Made by a program: the position numbers and the translations under genes. From assembly GCA_963725505.1 (NCBI GenBank), contig CAVRYN010000012.1, forward strand, positions 21,672 through 85,671: DNA of 64,000 nucleotides, read 5' to 3'. Shown here piece after piece: positions 44,207-52,033 of the stretch. The first letter of the stretch is position 1; each line of letters starts with the position of its first letter. The stretch is from Udaeobacter sp963725505 (GTDB lineage Bacteria > Verrucomicrobiota > Verrucomicrobiia > Chthoniobacterales > UBA10450). Below the pieces are notes generated by a model that saw nothing but the letters and a program-made list of their open reading frames with translations, made no database searches and was not told where the DNA came from.

Positions 44207-45599
44207 TACTGGTTCCTTGAGTGAAAATGACTGCGCACGCCATCGCGGACCCGATCGCGGTAATCGCCCAGTGCGGCGAACGCATTACGGCGGTCTCAAA
44301 CGTGTTATCGCGCATCGCCCAATGCATCGCGATCACACCGGCGGTGACGCTTCCAATTTGCAATAATTCGCGCGTGGTAAGAATCGCGTCGCCGTGTGGG
44401 TGTTGGCCGAACATACCGCCCAGCATCCGGCTCGCGATCGTGAAATCAGGCGCGCGGAAAAATACCCACGCAATGCAAACCGCCGCGTAAGTGGCAAAAC
44501 CGGCGAGGACGCGCACCGGCAACGTGCTCGCCCACCGTTTGGCTTCGAACAAAACGCGAAAAATCCGTTCAATGACTAAATAAGAGCCGTGCAATAAGCC
44601 CCACACAACAAAAGTCCATGCGGCGCCGTGCCAAAGGCCACCCAGGAACATGACGATCACAAGATTAAGCGCCGCACGAAAAGGTCTGACCTGATTGCCA
44701 CCGAGCGGAATGTAAAGGTAATCGCGAAGAAAAGTGGAAAGCGAAATATGCCACCGTCGCCAAAAATCAGAGAAGCCGATCGCCGCATACGGAAAGCGAA
44801 AGTTGTCTTTGAGATGGAATCCCAGGGTTAAGGCAGCGCCGATGGCGCAGATGGAATAACCGGCGAAGTCGAAAAAGATTTGCCCCGCAAACGCGAGCAC
44901 GCCCGCCCACGAATCAAGCGCGACCAGCGGCCCGGCATAGCCGAACACACGGTCGGCCGAGACAGAGAGCAACGTGTCCGCCAGCACAATTTTTTCAAAC
45001 AGTCCCAGCGTCATCAGCGCCAGTCCCCAAAAGAACTGGCCTTCTTTGAGTCGCGGAGGGTGCCTAAGCTGCGGCAAAAAATCGCCAGCGCGCACAATCG
45101 GTCCGGCAACGAGCTGTGGGAAAAACGAAACCGCTAGCACGAAATCGCGCAAAGACCGCGTCGGCTGAAGCACGCCGCGATAAATGTCCAGCGTATAAGA
45201 GAGCGAATGGAAGGTGTAAAATGAAATGCCGACTGGCAGCAAGATGTCGAGATGCGGCGGTTGGTAAACGATTCCGATGCGCGCAAGCAACCATTGGAAA
45301 TTTTGCAGGAGAAAATTTCCATATTTGAAGAACCCGAGCATGCTCAGGTTCATGCAAACGCTGGCAACCAGCCAGCGGCGCTTCCGATGCGCTTGCGCCC
45401 TGGCAATCTGACGGCCGAGCCAGAAATCCATGCAGGTTGTCGAAAAGAGCAGCGCGGCAAATGGCGGGTTCCACGCGCCGTAAAAAATATAGCTCGCTAC
45501 GACCAGCAGGTTTTTTCTCAGCTCCCACCCCTGAAGGCTCCAGTAAAGCGTGACGACAATCGCGAAGAAGACAACAAATGTGAGTGAATTGAAAAGCAT
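44181..45599 (-). CDS. MBOAT-family membrane O-acyltransferase
   Basis: A 472-residue polytopic enzyme of the AlgI/DltB group. HLDILLPVGISFYTFHSLSY and the RAGDFLPQL region open the family core, the DFWRRWHISLSTFLRDYLYI motif follows, and the catalytic histidine lies in FLGGLWHGAAWTFVVWGLLH. It moves acyl groups across the membrane to a periplasmic acceptor. The overlapping SGNH gene is its likely partner. The glycan target could be the surface polymer suggested by the rhamnose genes. Confidence 0.92.
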   Translation of the reverse strand: MLFNSLTFVVFFAIVVTLYWSLQGWELRKNLLVVASYIFYGAWNPPFAALLFSTTCMDFWLGRQIARAQAHRKRRWLVASVCMNLSMLGFFKYGNFLLQNFQWLLARIGIVYQPPHLDILLPVGISFYTFHSLSYTLDIYRGVLQPTRSLRDFVLAVSFFPQLVAGPIVRAGDFLPQLRHPPRLKEGQFFWGLALMTLGLFEKIVLADTLLSVSADRVFGYAGPLVALDSWAGVLAFAGQIFFDFAGYSICAIGAALTLGFHLKDNFRFPYAAIGFSDFWRRWHISLSTFLRDYLYIPLGGNQVRPFRAALNLVIVMFLGGLWHGAAWTFVVWGLLHGSYLVIERIFRVLFEAKRWASTLPVRVLAGFATYAAVCIAWVFFRAPDFTIASRMLGGMFGQHPHGDAILTTRELLQIGSVTAGVIAMHWAMRDNTFETAVMRSPHWAITAIGSAMACAVIFTQGTSNAFIYFQF

Positions 45600-46141
45600 T
45601 GCGACCCCGGCGATTGAAAACGCAAACTTCTAGGGATTGTTTCGCCGAATGCAAGACGGAGATGTGCTTTCGGTCAGCCGTAGCACGACAGGCCGAGCTT
45701 GCTGTAGCCACCGTCCTGCGGGCGGTCTCTTCGGAAAAAACGCCGTCAGCTTTTCATCCGCCCGCACAACCTAACGCTTTCCGGCATCGCGGTGTGCATC
45801 TGCGAGAATTTCCCAATAACTTCATGCGCGACCTCAGCACAGTAACGAGTTGCCAATTGACTCGACAGGCCGCCATCATGATGCCTATCCGATCTCTAAT
45901 CATCTTCGCAATCACAGTCGCGCCATTAGTGGTTGGCAAAGCTTGGGGATTGTTGGGATTGAAAGGGAAACAAATTTAGCAGCTCAGAACGCGACGTACG
46001 AACCCTGTTCCGATCTGAGTCGACAAGCTGCGTCTTTTGCGGCGGGACGGCTCGGAGAAGACTGATTCAGTTCGACTTGAACTGAAACAAAGATACGATC
46101 TCCACAGCTGGACAGCAAAACAGTCACAAGGAGATCACCAC
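45600..46141. other. Intergenic region with a palindromic repeat
   Basis: Some 540 bases. A TGTAGC-type repeat lies at 45,703-45,750 (TGTAGCCACCGTCCTGCGGG). A short open frame from 45892 would code a 29-residue hydrophobic peptide, but I do not trust it. From 46,130 a ribosome site, CAAGGAGATCACC, leads to the next gene. Confidence 0.45.
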
Positions 46142-46444
46142 ATGACCACGAAAGCCTTACTTGTTAAGCTGGAGGCAAAACCAGGCAAAGAAAACGAAGT
46201 CGCCAAATTTCTGCGCGACGGGCAGGGCTTGGTTGCACAAGAGCCTGCAACAACCGCCTGGTTCGCAATTCGACTTGGCTCAACCACGTTCGCCATCTTT
46301 GACGCATTTCCGGATGATGCCGGACGCGACGCGCACCTGTCGGGAAAAGTTGCCAAGGCGCTGATGGAGAAAGCTCCCGAGCTACTGGCGGAGCCGCCGA
46401 AGATTGAGAAGGCAGACGTATTGGCAGACAGGTTACCGGGTTAA
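46142..46444 (+). CDS. Antibiotic biosynthesis monooxygenase-fold protein
   Basis: A 100-residue protein: ALLVKLEAKPGKENEVAKFL, TTAWFAIRLGSTTFAIFDAF and HLSGKVAKALMEKAPELLAE show the ABM fold. The chosen ATG has AAGGAG six bases upstream; an earlier in-frame start lacks one. The enzyme needs no metal or flavin in characterised relatives. It is the third ABM-like protein of the window. Confidence 0.78.
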   Translation: MTTKALLVKLEAKPGKENEVAKFLRDGQGLVAQEPATTAWFAIRLGSTTFAIFDAFPDDAGRDAHLSGKVAKALMEKAPELLAEPPKIEKADVLADRLPG

Positions 46445-46793
46445 TCGGCCTAAAGGTGTCCTGCTGCGTGGCGAGCTGCGACTAGGGAGAGCAAGGCAAT
46501 CAAATCGGTCGGTAAAATGCCCGCCGGAGCCGATGCCAACACAGCACGTTCAAATTCGCGACCGCTGTCGCGCCGACTCTCGACACCCGTCCCAGATCGA
46601 CGCGTGACTATGCCAGCGAAAGCCGACCCTCAGACCCGTCTGGATGTCTCATCGCGATGCGCGTCAGCAATCCAGATGGTTCGTCCCTCAGAATCAAGGG
46701 CTGATACGCAATCCCAACTCCAATCGGCTTTGCTGAGATTGTCGGTGACGATTTCCCAGTAATTCATTTAGACTTTGCTTGCATCGTTGCTTG
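46445..46793. other. Intergenic region with a small-protein ORF
   Basis: About 350 bases without other genes. The minus-strand ORF at 46,630-46,767 is listed separately. The part before it (46,445-46,630) has no recognisable content. Confidence 0.4.
46630..46767 (-). CDS. Small protein of the NLSKAGWSW family (45 aa)
   Basis: A short ORF starting MNYWEIVTDNLSKADWSWDC, then ALDSEGRTIWIADAHRD, ending in a brief unrelated tail. The conserved core recurs in two decayed copies at 39,738-39,853 and 40,718-40,816. Similar short proteins with NLSKAGWSWGC and GRTIWIADAHR appear, from memory, widely in Verrucomicrobiota. The usual C-terminal extension seems lost here, so this may also be truncated. 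No promoter is visible. Function unknown. Confidence 0.55.
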   Translation of the reverse strand: MNYWEIVTDNLSKADWSWDCVSALDSEGRTIWIADAHRDETSRRV

Positions 46794-47172
46794 TCATTGA
46801 AAACGACGACGGACGACAACAAACACCACGCCGGCAATGATGATTGTCCCGGCAACGAAGAACATGACAACGGCAGTCGGATTTGCCTTCACCGCTGCCG
46901 AGCCCCCTAACTTGATCGGCTCGTGCTGGCGCTGTGCTGCGGCGGTCTTCGCGGGACTGGGATGAAACCGTTCCTGAACGTCATTAGGGAGTTCAATGAA
47001 ATAGACCTTAGAAATTCCCGTTTTGGTTTTAAGCACAATCCCATTCCGATTCGACACGGATGATCGTGGCGTCCTTGTATAACTTACCCCTAACCGTTTT
47101 GAAGTCCTCGGCCAGCGCGAGTGACGCAAACAGCGACGCTGAAATTGCCAGTGCGGTTCCCGAGTATTTCAC
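46794..47172 (-). CDS. Exported EDFKT-domain protein with C-terminal helix, frameshifted
   Basis: Starts at GTG 47172 with a signal peptide (GTALAISASLFASLALAEDF). The repeat EDFKTVRGKLYKDATIIRVE follows. After a one-base excess near 47,050, the next frame gives GIVLKTKTGISKVYFIELPN and DVQERFHPSP. A C-terminal membrane helix (TAVVMFFVAGTIIIAGVVFV) ends it. The same domain is the N-terminus of the thioredoxin at 51,245-51,856. It looks like an SH3-like or SHD1-like secreted module. The break is probably a sequencing indel. Confidence 0.72.
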
Positions 47173-47401
47173 GCGGCAGATTCTGCCGCTTTTGCTCTCC
47201 ACATCGCAATGACAAAATGATATGAACGGGCGCAATGACGCGGGGCCCACCGCGCGGTTTGCGAGCGCTCGATACGATCGGAACATAGGCTTGCAGCCTG
47301 TGTGCCCAGCGGGCTTTCAGGCAGTTGCTTCCTTGGCCAACTCCAAACAGCCAAAATGGCTGTTTGCCGCACAGGCAAAATGCCTATGTTCCTGCGAGCA
47401 C

Positions 47402-47485
47402 GCCGGCGTGGCGGAACTGGCAGACGCGCTGGACTCAAAATCCAGTGGCCGCAAGGCCGTGTGGGTTCGAGCCCCTCCGCCGGCA
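47402..47485 (+). tRNA. tRNA-Leu (anticodon CAA)
   Basis: The acceptor GCCGGCG pairs with CGCCGGC. The anticodon stem CTGGA/TCCAG encloses the loop CTCAAAA, giving the anticodon CAA. The long variable arm GGCCGCAAGGCC is normal for leucine tRNA. CCA is not encoded. It reads UUG codons. Confidence 0.95.
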
Positions 47486-47599
47486 GTTCTTCCGTTCGAC
47501 GTTGGATGTTCGATGTTCGGCGTTTAAAGGCGTGAATGGTTTGGCTGCCGCCAGTTGAACCCGGGCATTAACGCAACTTTCCGCTGAGGACAGCGGACG

Positions 47600-48019
47600 C
47601 TACAGCGGCGCTGTTGAAAACAATGTCCTCACAGACTCTCGCGAGAGCGCAATAATCGTGAAGACTCCGAGAATTGTTCCAAAGGGAATGAAGAGGCATT
47701 CAACGCACGCCATCACGAGAGCGAAAGTGTAACATTTGCAGCGGGAAAGGCATCTCCCAGCAATCAAAATGCAAATCGCCATCGCAATCCCGAGTAAAAA
47801 CAAGAACGAACCGAGTCCGACAAAAATCCAGCCAAGAAATTCGGGCGGCAATTCCTCACCTGGTTTTGGTCCGGCAGCTGCCGGATGGCGCGCCACGAAT
47901 ATGAAAATCGCGCCGATCGTCGTGTAAAGAAGCGGGAAGAACGAGAAGAGCGCAGCGAGCCCAGCCACGATGTAGTGGAATATCGCAAGCAACCGCAGAT
48001 GTTCTTTCTCCTGGTTCAT
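47600..48019 (-). CDS. Hypothetical membrane protein (139 aa)
   Basis: Three to four hydrophobic segments: AIFHYIVAGLAALFSFFPLL, a second GAIFIFVARHP stretch after it, FVGLGSFLFLLGIAMAICIL, and a Cys-containing last pair (CKCYTFALVMACVECLF). Short loops join them. I do not recognise a Pfam family, but proteins of this size and layout are common in Verrucomicrobiota. The C-terminus ends ESVRTLFSTAPL. It stands alone after tRNA-Leu. Confidence 0.6.
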   Translation of the reverse strand: MNQEKEHLRLLAIFHYIVAGLAALFSFFPLLYTTIGAIFIFVARHPAAAGPKPGEELPPEFLGWIFVGLGSFLFLLGIAMAICILIAGRCLSRCKCYTFALVMACVECLFIPFGTILGVFTIIALSRESVRTLFSTAPL

Positions 48020-48114
48020 TTGCTTACAGGCTGCGCTGTCTCTTGCTCTCGCTCTTACTCATGCTCATCCGCCAACTTGATTCTAAAGAGCATGAGCACG
48101 AGTAAGAGGAAGAC

Positions 48115-49581
48115 TCACGAAGTGATATAGCCTTCTTCGCCGTGTTGATTAATGTCGAGGCCCTGTCGCTCGATCTCCGGCGCGATGCGCAGACCGATCG
48201 CACCTCTAACGATGGCGCCGATGATCGCGCTTCCCACCACGGCCAGCACGATCGTGATCAAAATTGCTTTTAACTGTTCGATCCACAACGTGTGACCAAC
48301 AATTCGCGCCAATCCGTTTTGCGTGGCGGGATTGAGCGATCCGGCGACGCTTAACGAAAGATTTGGATTCACAGTCGCCGTGGCGAACACGCCGGTGAGA
48401 AATGCGCCGAGCGTTCCGCCCACTGCGTGGATGCCGAAAGTATCGAGCGCATCATCATAGCCAAGCCAGGATTTTAATTTCGTGCAGGCAAAAAATGGGA
48501 CGATCCCCGCAGCGACACCGATAATCACTGCGCCACTGGGAGCGACATATCCACAAGCCGGTGTAATTACCACCAGCCCGCCCACTGCGCCGGAACAAAA
48601 TCCGAGCACGCTCGGTTTGCCGCGCAGCGCATACTCGAGCATGGCCCATGTGAACGATGCCACTGCCGTCGCAAGTGTTGTGGTCATGAATGCGTTTGCG
48701 GCGATTCCATCCGCCGCCAGGGCGCTTCCAGCATTGAAACCGTACCACCCCACCCAAAGCAAACCGGTCCCGACCATGCAAAGCACCATGCTGTGTGGCG
48801 CCATGATTTCTTTTCTAAATCCGAGCCGGTGTCCGAGAAGAATGCACAAGACGAGCGCCGACCAACCAGAGGTCATGTGAACGACGGTGCCGCCGGCGAA
48901 ATCGATGGCGGTAATTTTCGCCGCGGGATTCCACACGCCGTTCATCCAGCCATCGATTCCCCATACCATGTGCGCGATTGGAAAATAAACTGCAAACATC
49001 CACACCCCGACAAAAACCAGCACAGCAGCGAATTTCATTCTCTCAGCAACTGCGCCTATGATTAACGCCGGCGTGATGATGGCGAACATCAGCTGATACA
49101 TCGCGAAGACATTCTGCGAAACCCAGTACGAATAATCGCTGTTCGGTCGCGCATCGACGCCGTTCAAAAAAGCAAACTTCAATCCGCCGATGAAGGGCGT
49201 TCCACGGGAAAAAACGAGAGAATACCCTGCCGCCCACCAAAGAATAGTCACCAGCCCGGCAATGCCGAGACATTGCGCCAGTACTGAAAGGACGTTCTTT
49301 GCGCGGACAAGGCCGCCGTAAAAAAGCGCCAGCCCCGGCAACGTCATAAAAAGCACCAGCGCGGCGCACGTCATCATCCACGCATTGTGGCCGGGGCCTG
49401 GACCCGCGATGTTCGACACCATTGGCGAGCCGGTATCGGCGCCGCGCGCCGAATTATTTACATAGGCTTCAAGATCAGCTATGCGCTGCTCAAGCGACGG
49501 TGAAGCAGAAGGCGACGACGTTTGCGCATGCAGCGGAGAGACGAACGCAACGATCCCGATCAGAAAAAAGATCCGCATCAT
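48115..49581 (-). CDS. amt: Ammonium transporter (Amt)
   Basis: Taking ATG 49581 gives 488 residues: a signal peptide, a short coiled segment (SLEQRIADLEAYVNN), then eleven helices of the Amt/Mep/Rh family. WMMTCAALVLFMTLPGLALF and YGGLVRAKNVLSVLAQC open the core. DFAGGTVVHMTSGWSALVLC and the twin-His region (ALDTFGIHAVGGTLGAFLTG) form the pore. The N-terminal coil before the usual start is atypical. An upstream long frame was ignored because it lacks a signal. GlnK is not adjacent. Confidence 0.92.
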   Translation of the reverse strand: MMRIFFLIGIVAFVSPLHAQTSSPSASPSLEQRIADLEAYVNNSARGADTGSPMVSNIAGPGPGHNAWMMTCAALVLFMTLPGLALFYGGLVRAKNVLSVLAQCLGIAGLVTILWWAAGYSLVFSRGTPFIGGLKFAFLNGVDARPNSDYSYWVSQNVFAMYQLMFAIITPALIIGAVAERMKFAAVLVFVGVWMFAVYFPIAHMVWGIDGWMNGVWNPAAKITAIDFAGGTVVHMTSGWSALVLCILLGHRLGFRKEIMAPHSMVLCMVGTGLLWVGWYGFNAGSALAADGIAANAFMTTTLATAVASFTWAMLEYALRGKPSVLGFCSGAVGGLVVITPACGYVAPSGAVIIGVAAGIVPFFACTKLKSWLGYDDALDTFGIHAVGGTLGAFLTGVFATATVNPNLSLSVAGSLNPATQNGLARIVGHTLWIEQLKAILITIVLAVVGSAIIGAIVRGAIGLRIAPEIERQGLDINQHGEEGYITS

Positions 49582-49601
49582 TACGCGTTCTCCGTTAGAT
49601 T

Positions 49602-50627
49602 TCACTTCCCACCGACGTTGAGCACCACGCGGAAACGCGCCTTGCCGCTCATCATGCGCTCGTAAGCCTCGGCGGCTCGCTCCAGCGGAAAAACTTCGTT
49701 CATCGAATGGACGCTGTTCAGCGCGCTGAAGTTCAGCGTGTCTTGTGAATCGATCGATGTCCCGGAGTACCAGCCCTTGACTGATCGGCAACCGGTAATG
49801 AGCAGAATCGGATCCACGGAGACCGGGCCGGCTGCGCCGATCACAATGAGCACACCGTTCGGCGCAAGTCCGCCGAGCACCGCTGTCATCGCATCGGCGT
49901 TCGTGACAGTCGCGATCACAACTTGTGCGCCGCCGAGCTTGTTCAGTTCCGCCGCTGGATCAGATGCCCGGCTATCGATGTAATGATGTGCGCCGAGTTG
50001 TTTCGCAAATGCTCCCTTGTCTTTTCCGCGCGCGATCGCGACGGTTTTGAATCCCATTCTGGCTGCGAACTGCACGCCGAGGTGACCGAGTCCGCCAATC
50101 CCGAGGACCGCAACGACATCACCGCCTCGCGCGCCGCTGTTTCTGAGCGCGTTGAAAGTCGTCACGCCAGCGCACATCAGAGGCGCTCCATCCACAGCAG
50201 AGAGCTCGTCGGGCACAAGAGCCACCGCCTCCGCAGGCGCAACCATGTATTCGGCGTAACCGCCATCGAAAGAGATGCCGGTCGTCAACAGCGCAACTTC
50301 GCACGCAAAGAACTCGCCGCGCCGGCAATGATCGCAATAGCCGCAGTTGCCGCCGTGCCAACCAACACCGACGCGCTGGCCACGTTTCCATGGCTTCACG
50401 CGTTCACCCACAGCATCGACAACTCCAATCACCTCGTGCCCCGGCACGCGCGGATATTGAATACCGGGCCAGAGTCCTTCTTTGACTAATGAATCGCTGT
50501 GACAAACGCCACACGCGTCAACTTTGATCCGCACCCATCCCGGCTGCGGCTCGGGAATATCTCGTTCAATGAGTTCGAACGGTCCGCCAGCACGCGGGAC
50601 CTGCACAACACGCATTGTTTTAGCCAT
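49602..50627 (-). CDS. Zinc-dependent alcohol dehydrogenase
   Basis: A 341-residue medium-chain dehydrogenase. The catalytic zinc ligands are in CGVCHSD, GHEVIGVV and a later Cys (LMCAGVTTFNA), and the structural zinc site is NCGYCDHCRRGEFFACE. VAVLGIGGLGHLGVQFAARM binds NAD(P). It resembles AdhA-like and cinnamyl-alcohol-type members. The gene is 20 bases upstream (transcriptionally) of amt on the same strand, without obvious functional link. Confidence 0.92.
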   Translation of the reverse strand: MAKTMRVVQVPRAGGPFELIERDIPEPQPGWVRIKVDACGVCHSDSLVKEGLWPGIQYPRVPGHEVIGVVDAVGERVKPWKRGQRVGVGWHGGNCGYCDHCRRGEFFACEVALLTTGISFDGGYAEYMVAPAEAVALVPDELSAVDGAPLMCAGVTTFNALRNSGARGGDVVAVLGIGGLGHLGVQFAARMGFKTVAIARGKDKGAFAKQLGAHHYIDSRASDPAAELNKLGGAQVVIATVTNADAMTAVLGGLAPNGVLIVIGAAGPVSVDPILLITGCRSVKGWYSGTSIDSQDTLNFSALNSVHSMNEVFPLERAAEAYERMMSGKARFRVVLNVGGK

Positions 50628-50733
50628 GAATTTTCAATCGCCTGTTCTCACAAAAAGACAAGGGCTCAGAACGACCGGTGTAGCGACGCGAAAATTATTG
50701 ACGCAAAACGAGAATCCCGATTCGATCGAGCGC

Positions 50734-51198
50734 ATGAAAACACAAACGATTGGATTGACTGTAGCGTTTTGCTTTCTGGCAGGCGGACTTTGTTTTGCTG
50801 CGGACCTACAAATGGGCACGTGGAAGCTGAACGAGGCCAAATCAAAGGCCACCCCGGGGATGGGGAAAGTCACCATGGTTACCTATAAAAACACACTGGG
50901 GAATGTGAAGGTGGCCGTAGATGGCGTGGACGCTAAGGGCAAACCCACTCACAACGAGTGGTCGGGCAAAATCGACGGGAAAGATTATCCTGTCACCGGC
51001 GATCCGACTTCAGACGCGCGTTCCTACACGAAGGTAAATGATCGAACAATGGACTTCGCCGTTAAGAAAGGCGGAAAAACCACAACTACGGGTCGAATTG
51101 AAGTTGCTGCCGACGGCAAAAGCCGCACGGTCACCGCGACCAGGACCGATCCGAACGGCAAGAAGGTCAAGAGCACGTCGGTTTACGATGAGCAGTAA
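50734..51198 (+). CDS. Exported hypothetical protein (154 aa)
   Basis: A signal peptide (TIGLTVAFCFLAGGLCFAAD) then a beta-rich domain: MGTWKLNEAKSKATPGMGKV, KVAVDGVDAKGKPTHNEWSG, RSYTKVNDRTMDFAVKKGGK and RIEVAADGKSRTVTATRTDP. The W at the start and alternate strands suggest a lipocalin-like barrel, but I cannot confirm a family. The ATG 50734 gives the clearest signal. It diverges from the alcohol dehydrogenase. Confidence 0.68.
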   Translation: MKTQTIGLTVAFCFLAGGLCFAADLQMGTWKLNEAKSKATPGMGKVTMVTYKNTLGNVKVAVDGVDAKGKPTHNEWSGKIDGKDYPVTGDPTSDARSYTKVNDRTMDFAVKKGGKTTTTGRIEVAADGKSRTVTATRTDPNGKKVKSTSVYDEQ

Positions 51199-51244
51199 AA
51201 TCAGCCGTCAGTAGTCAGTCTGCCGTGGTCGCGATCTGATCCGA

Positions 51245-51856
51245 TCAACTGCCGGTCTTCGCTTGCGCGACGTAAGCTTTGACCTGGTCGAAATCGACGC
51301 CGAACACATTACCGACGAGCCTCCCGCCGCGATCGTAAACGTTAACCTGCGGAACGGAGTGGATGTTGAATTGCTGCGCCACGGGTGTTCCCCACCTGAC
51401 GATGTCGATCTTGCGCAGCGCTACCTCAGGATCGATTTGCGCCATCTGCTCCAGGCTTGGTGAGAGGCGTCTGCACGGGCCGCACCAGTCCGCATAAAAT
51501 TCGACAACGGTCACATTGCCTAGTGCGAGACACTGGTTGATGTCCACCTGCTCGCCATGAGAAATCACTTCGCTTGGCTGACCTCGACCAGCAATGGCCG
51601 CCGTCGCCTGATTGACTTTTTGTTGCGCAGAGTGAGCAGAGGCAATCGCGGGATTGTAATGAAAGCGGTCCTGCACCTCTTTAGGCAGCTCGACAAAATA
51701 AACCTTCGAGATTCCCGACTTGGTTCTGAGCACGATGCCGTCTGGTTCGACTCGGCTAACCGTGACGTCCTTGTATTCCTTACCCTCAATCGTTTTGAAA
51801 TCGTCAGCGAGCGCGACTGCCGCGAAACATAGTATTAAAGAGGTGAGAATCTTCAT
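51245..51856 (-). CDS. Exported EDFKT-domain thioredoxin
   Basis: A 203-residue protein, start ATG 51856. Signal peptide (LTSLILCFAAVALADDF), then the EDFKT-type domain (DDFKTIEGKEYKDVTVSRVE, PDGIVLRTKSGISKVYFVEL), a short linker and a thioredoxin domain with FYADWCGPCRRLSPSLEQMA (active WCGPC), a cis-proline in NIHSVPQVNVYDRGGR and VDFDQVKAYV at the end. The exported thioredoxin likely reduces or makes disulfides in the envelope. The EDFKT domain is shared with 46,794-47,172, so it may recruit the thioredoxin to the same partner. Confidence 0.85.
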   Translation of the reverse strand: MKILTSLILCFAAVALADDFKTIEGKEYKDVTVSRVEPDGIVLRTKSGISKVYFVELPKEVQDRFHYNPAIASAHSAQQKVNQATAAIAGRGQPSEVISHGEQVDINQCLALGNVTVVEFYADWCGPCRRLSPSLEQMAQIDPEVALRKIDIVRWGTPVAQQFNIHSVPQVNVYDRGGRLVGNVFGVDFDQVKAYVAQAKTGS

Positions 51857-52033
51857 CTTGCCTTTTACTGCAAAGAATCGCGTGCCTGATCGCTCAATGA
51901 CAATGTGATTACGGCGAGACTTTGGCGGCTTATGAAGTGTGATCAAGACGAAAACGAGACGTCCTCAACTCGGCGCGAGCCGTGAGCAATCTCCTTCTTG
52001 CTCGAGCGCTGGGCGTGTGGCAGAAGCCATGCA

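Noticed and set aside
45599..45979. Plus-strand 126-codon frame after the MBOAT gene
   Set aside because: Crosses a palindromic repeat and has no start signal or conserved pattern.
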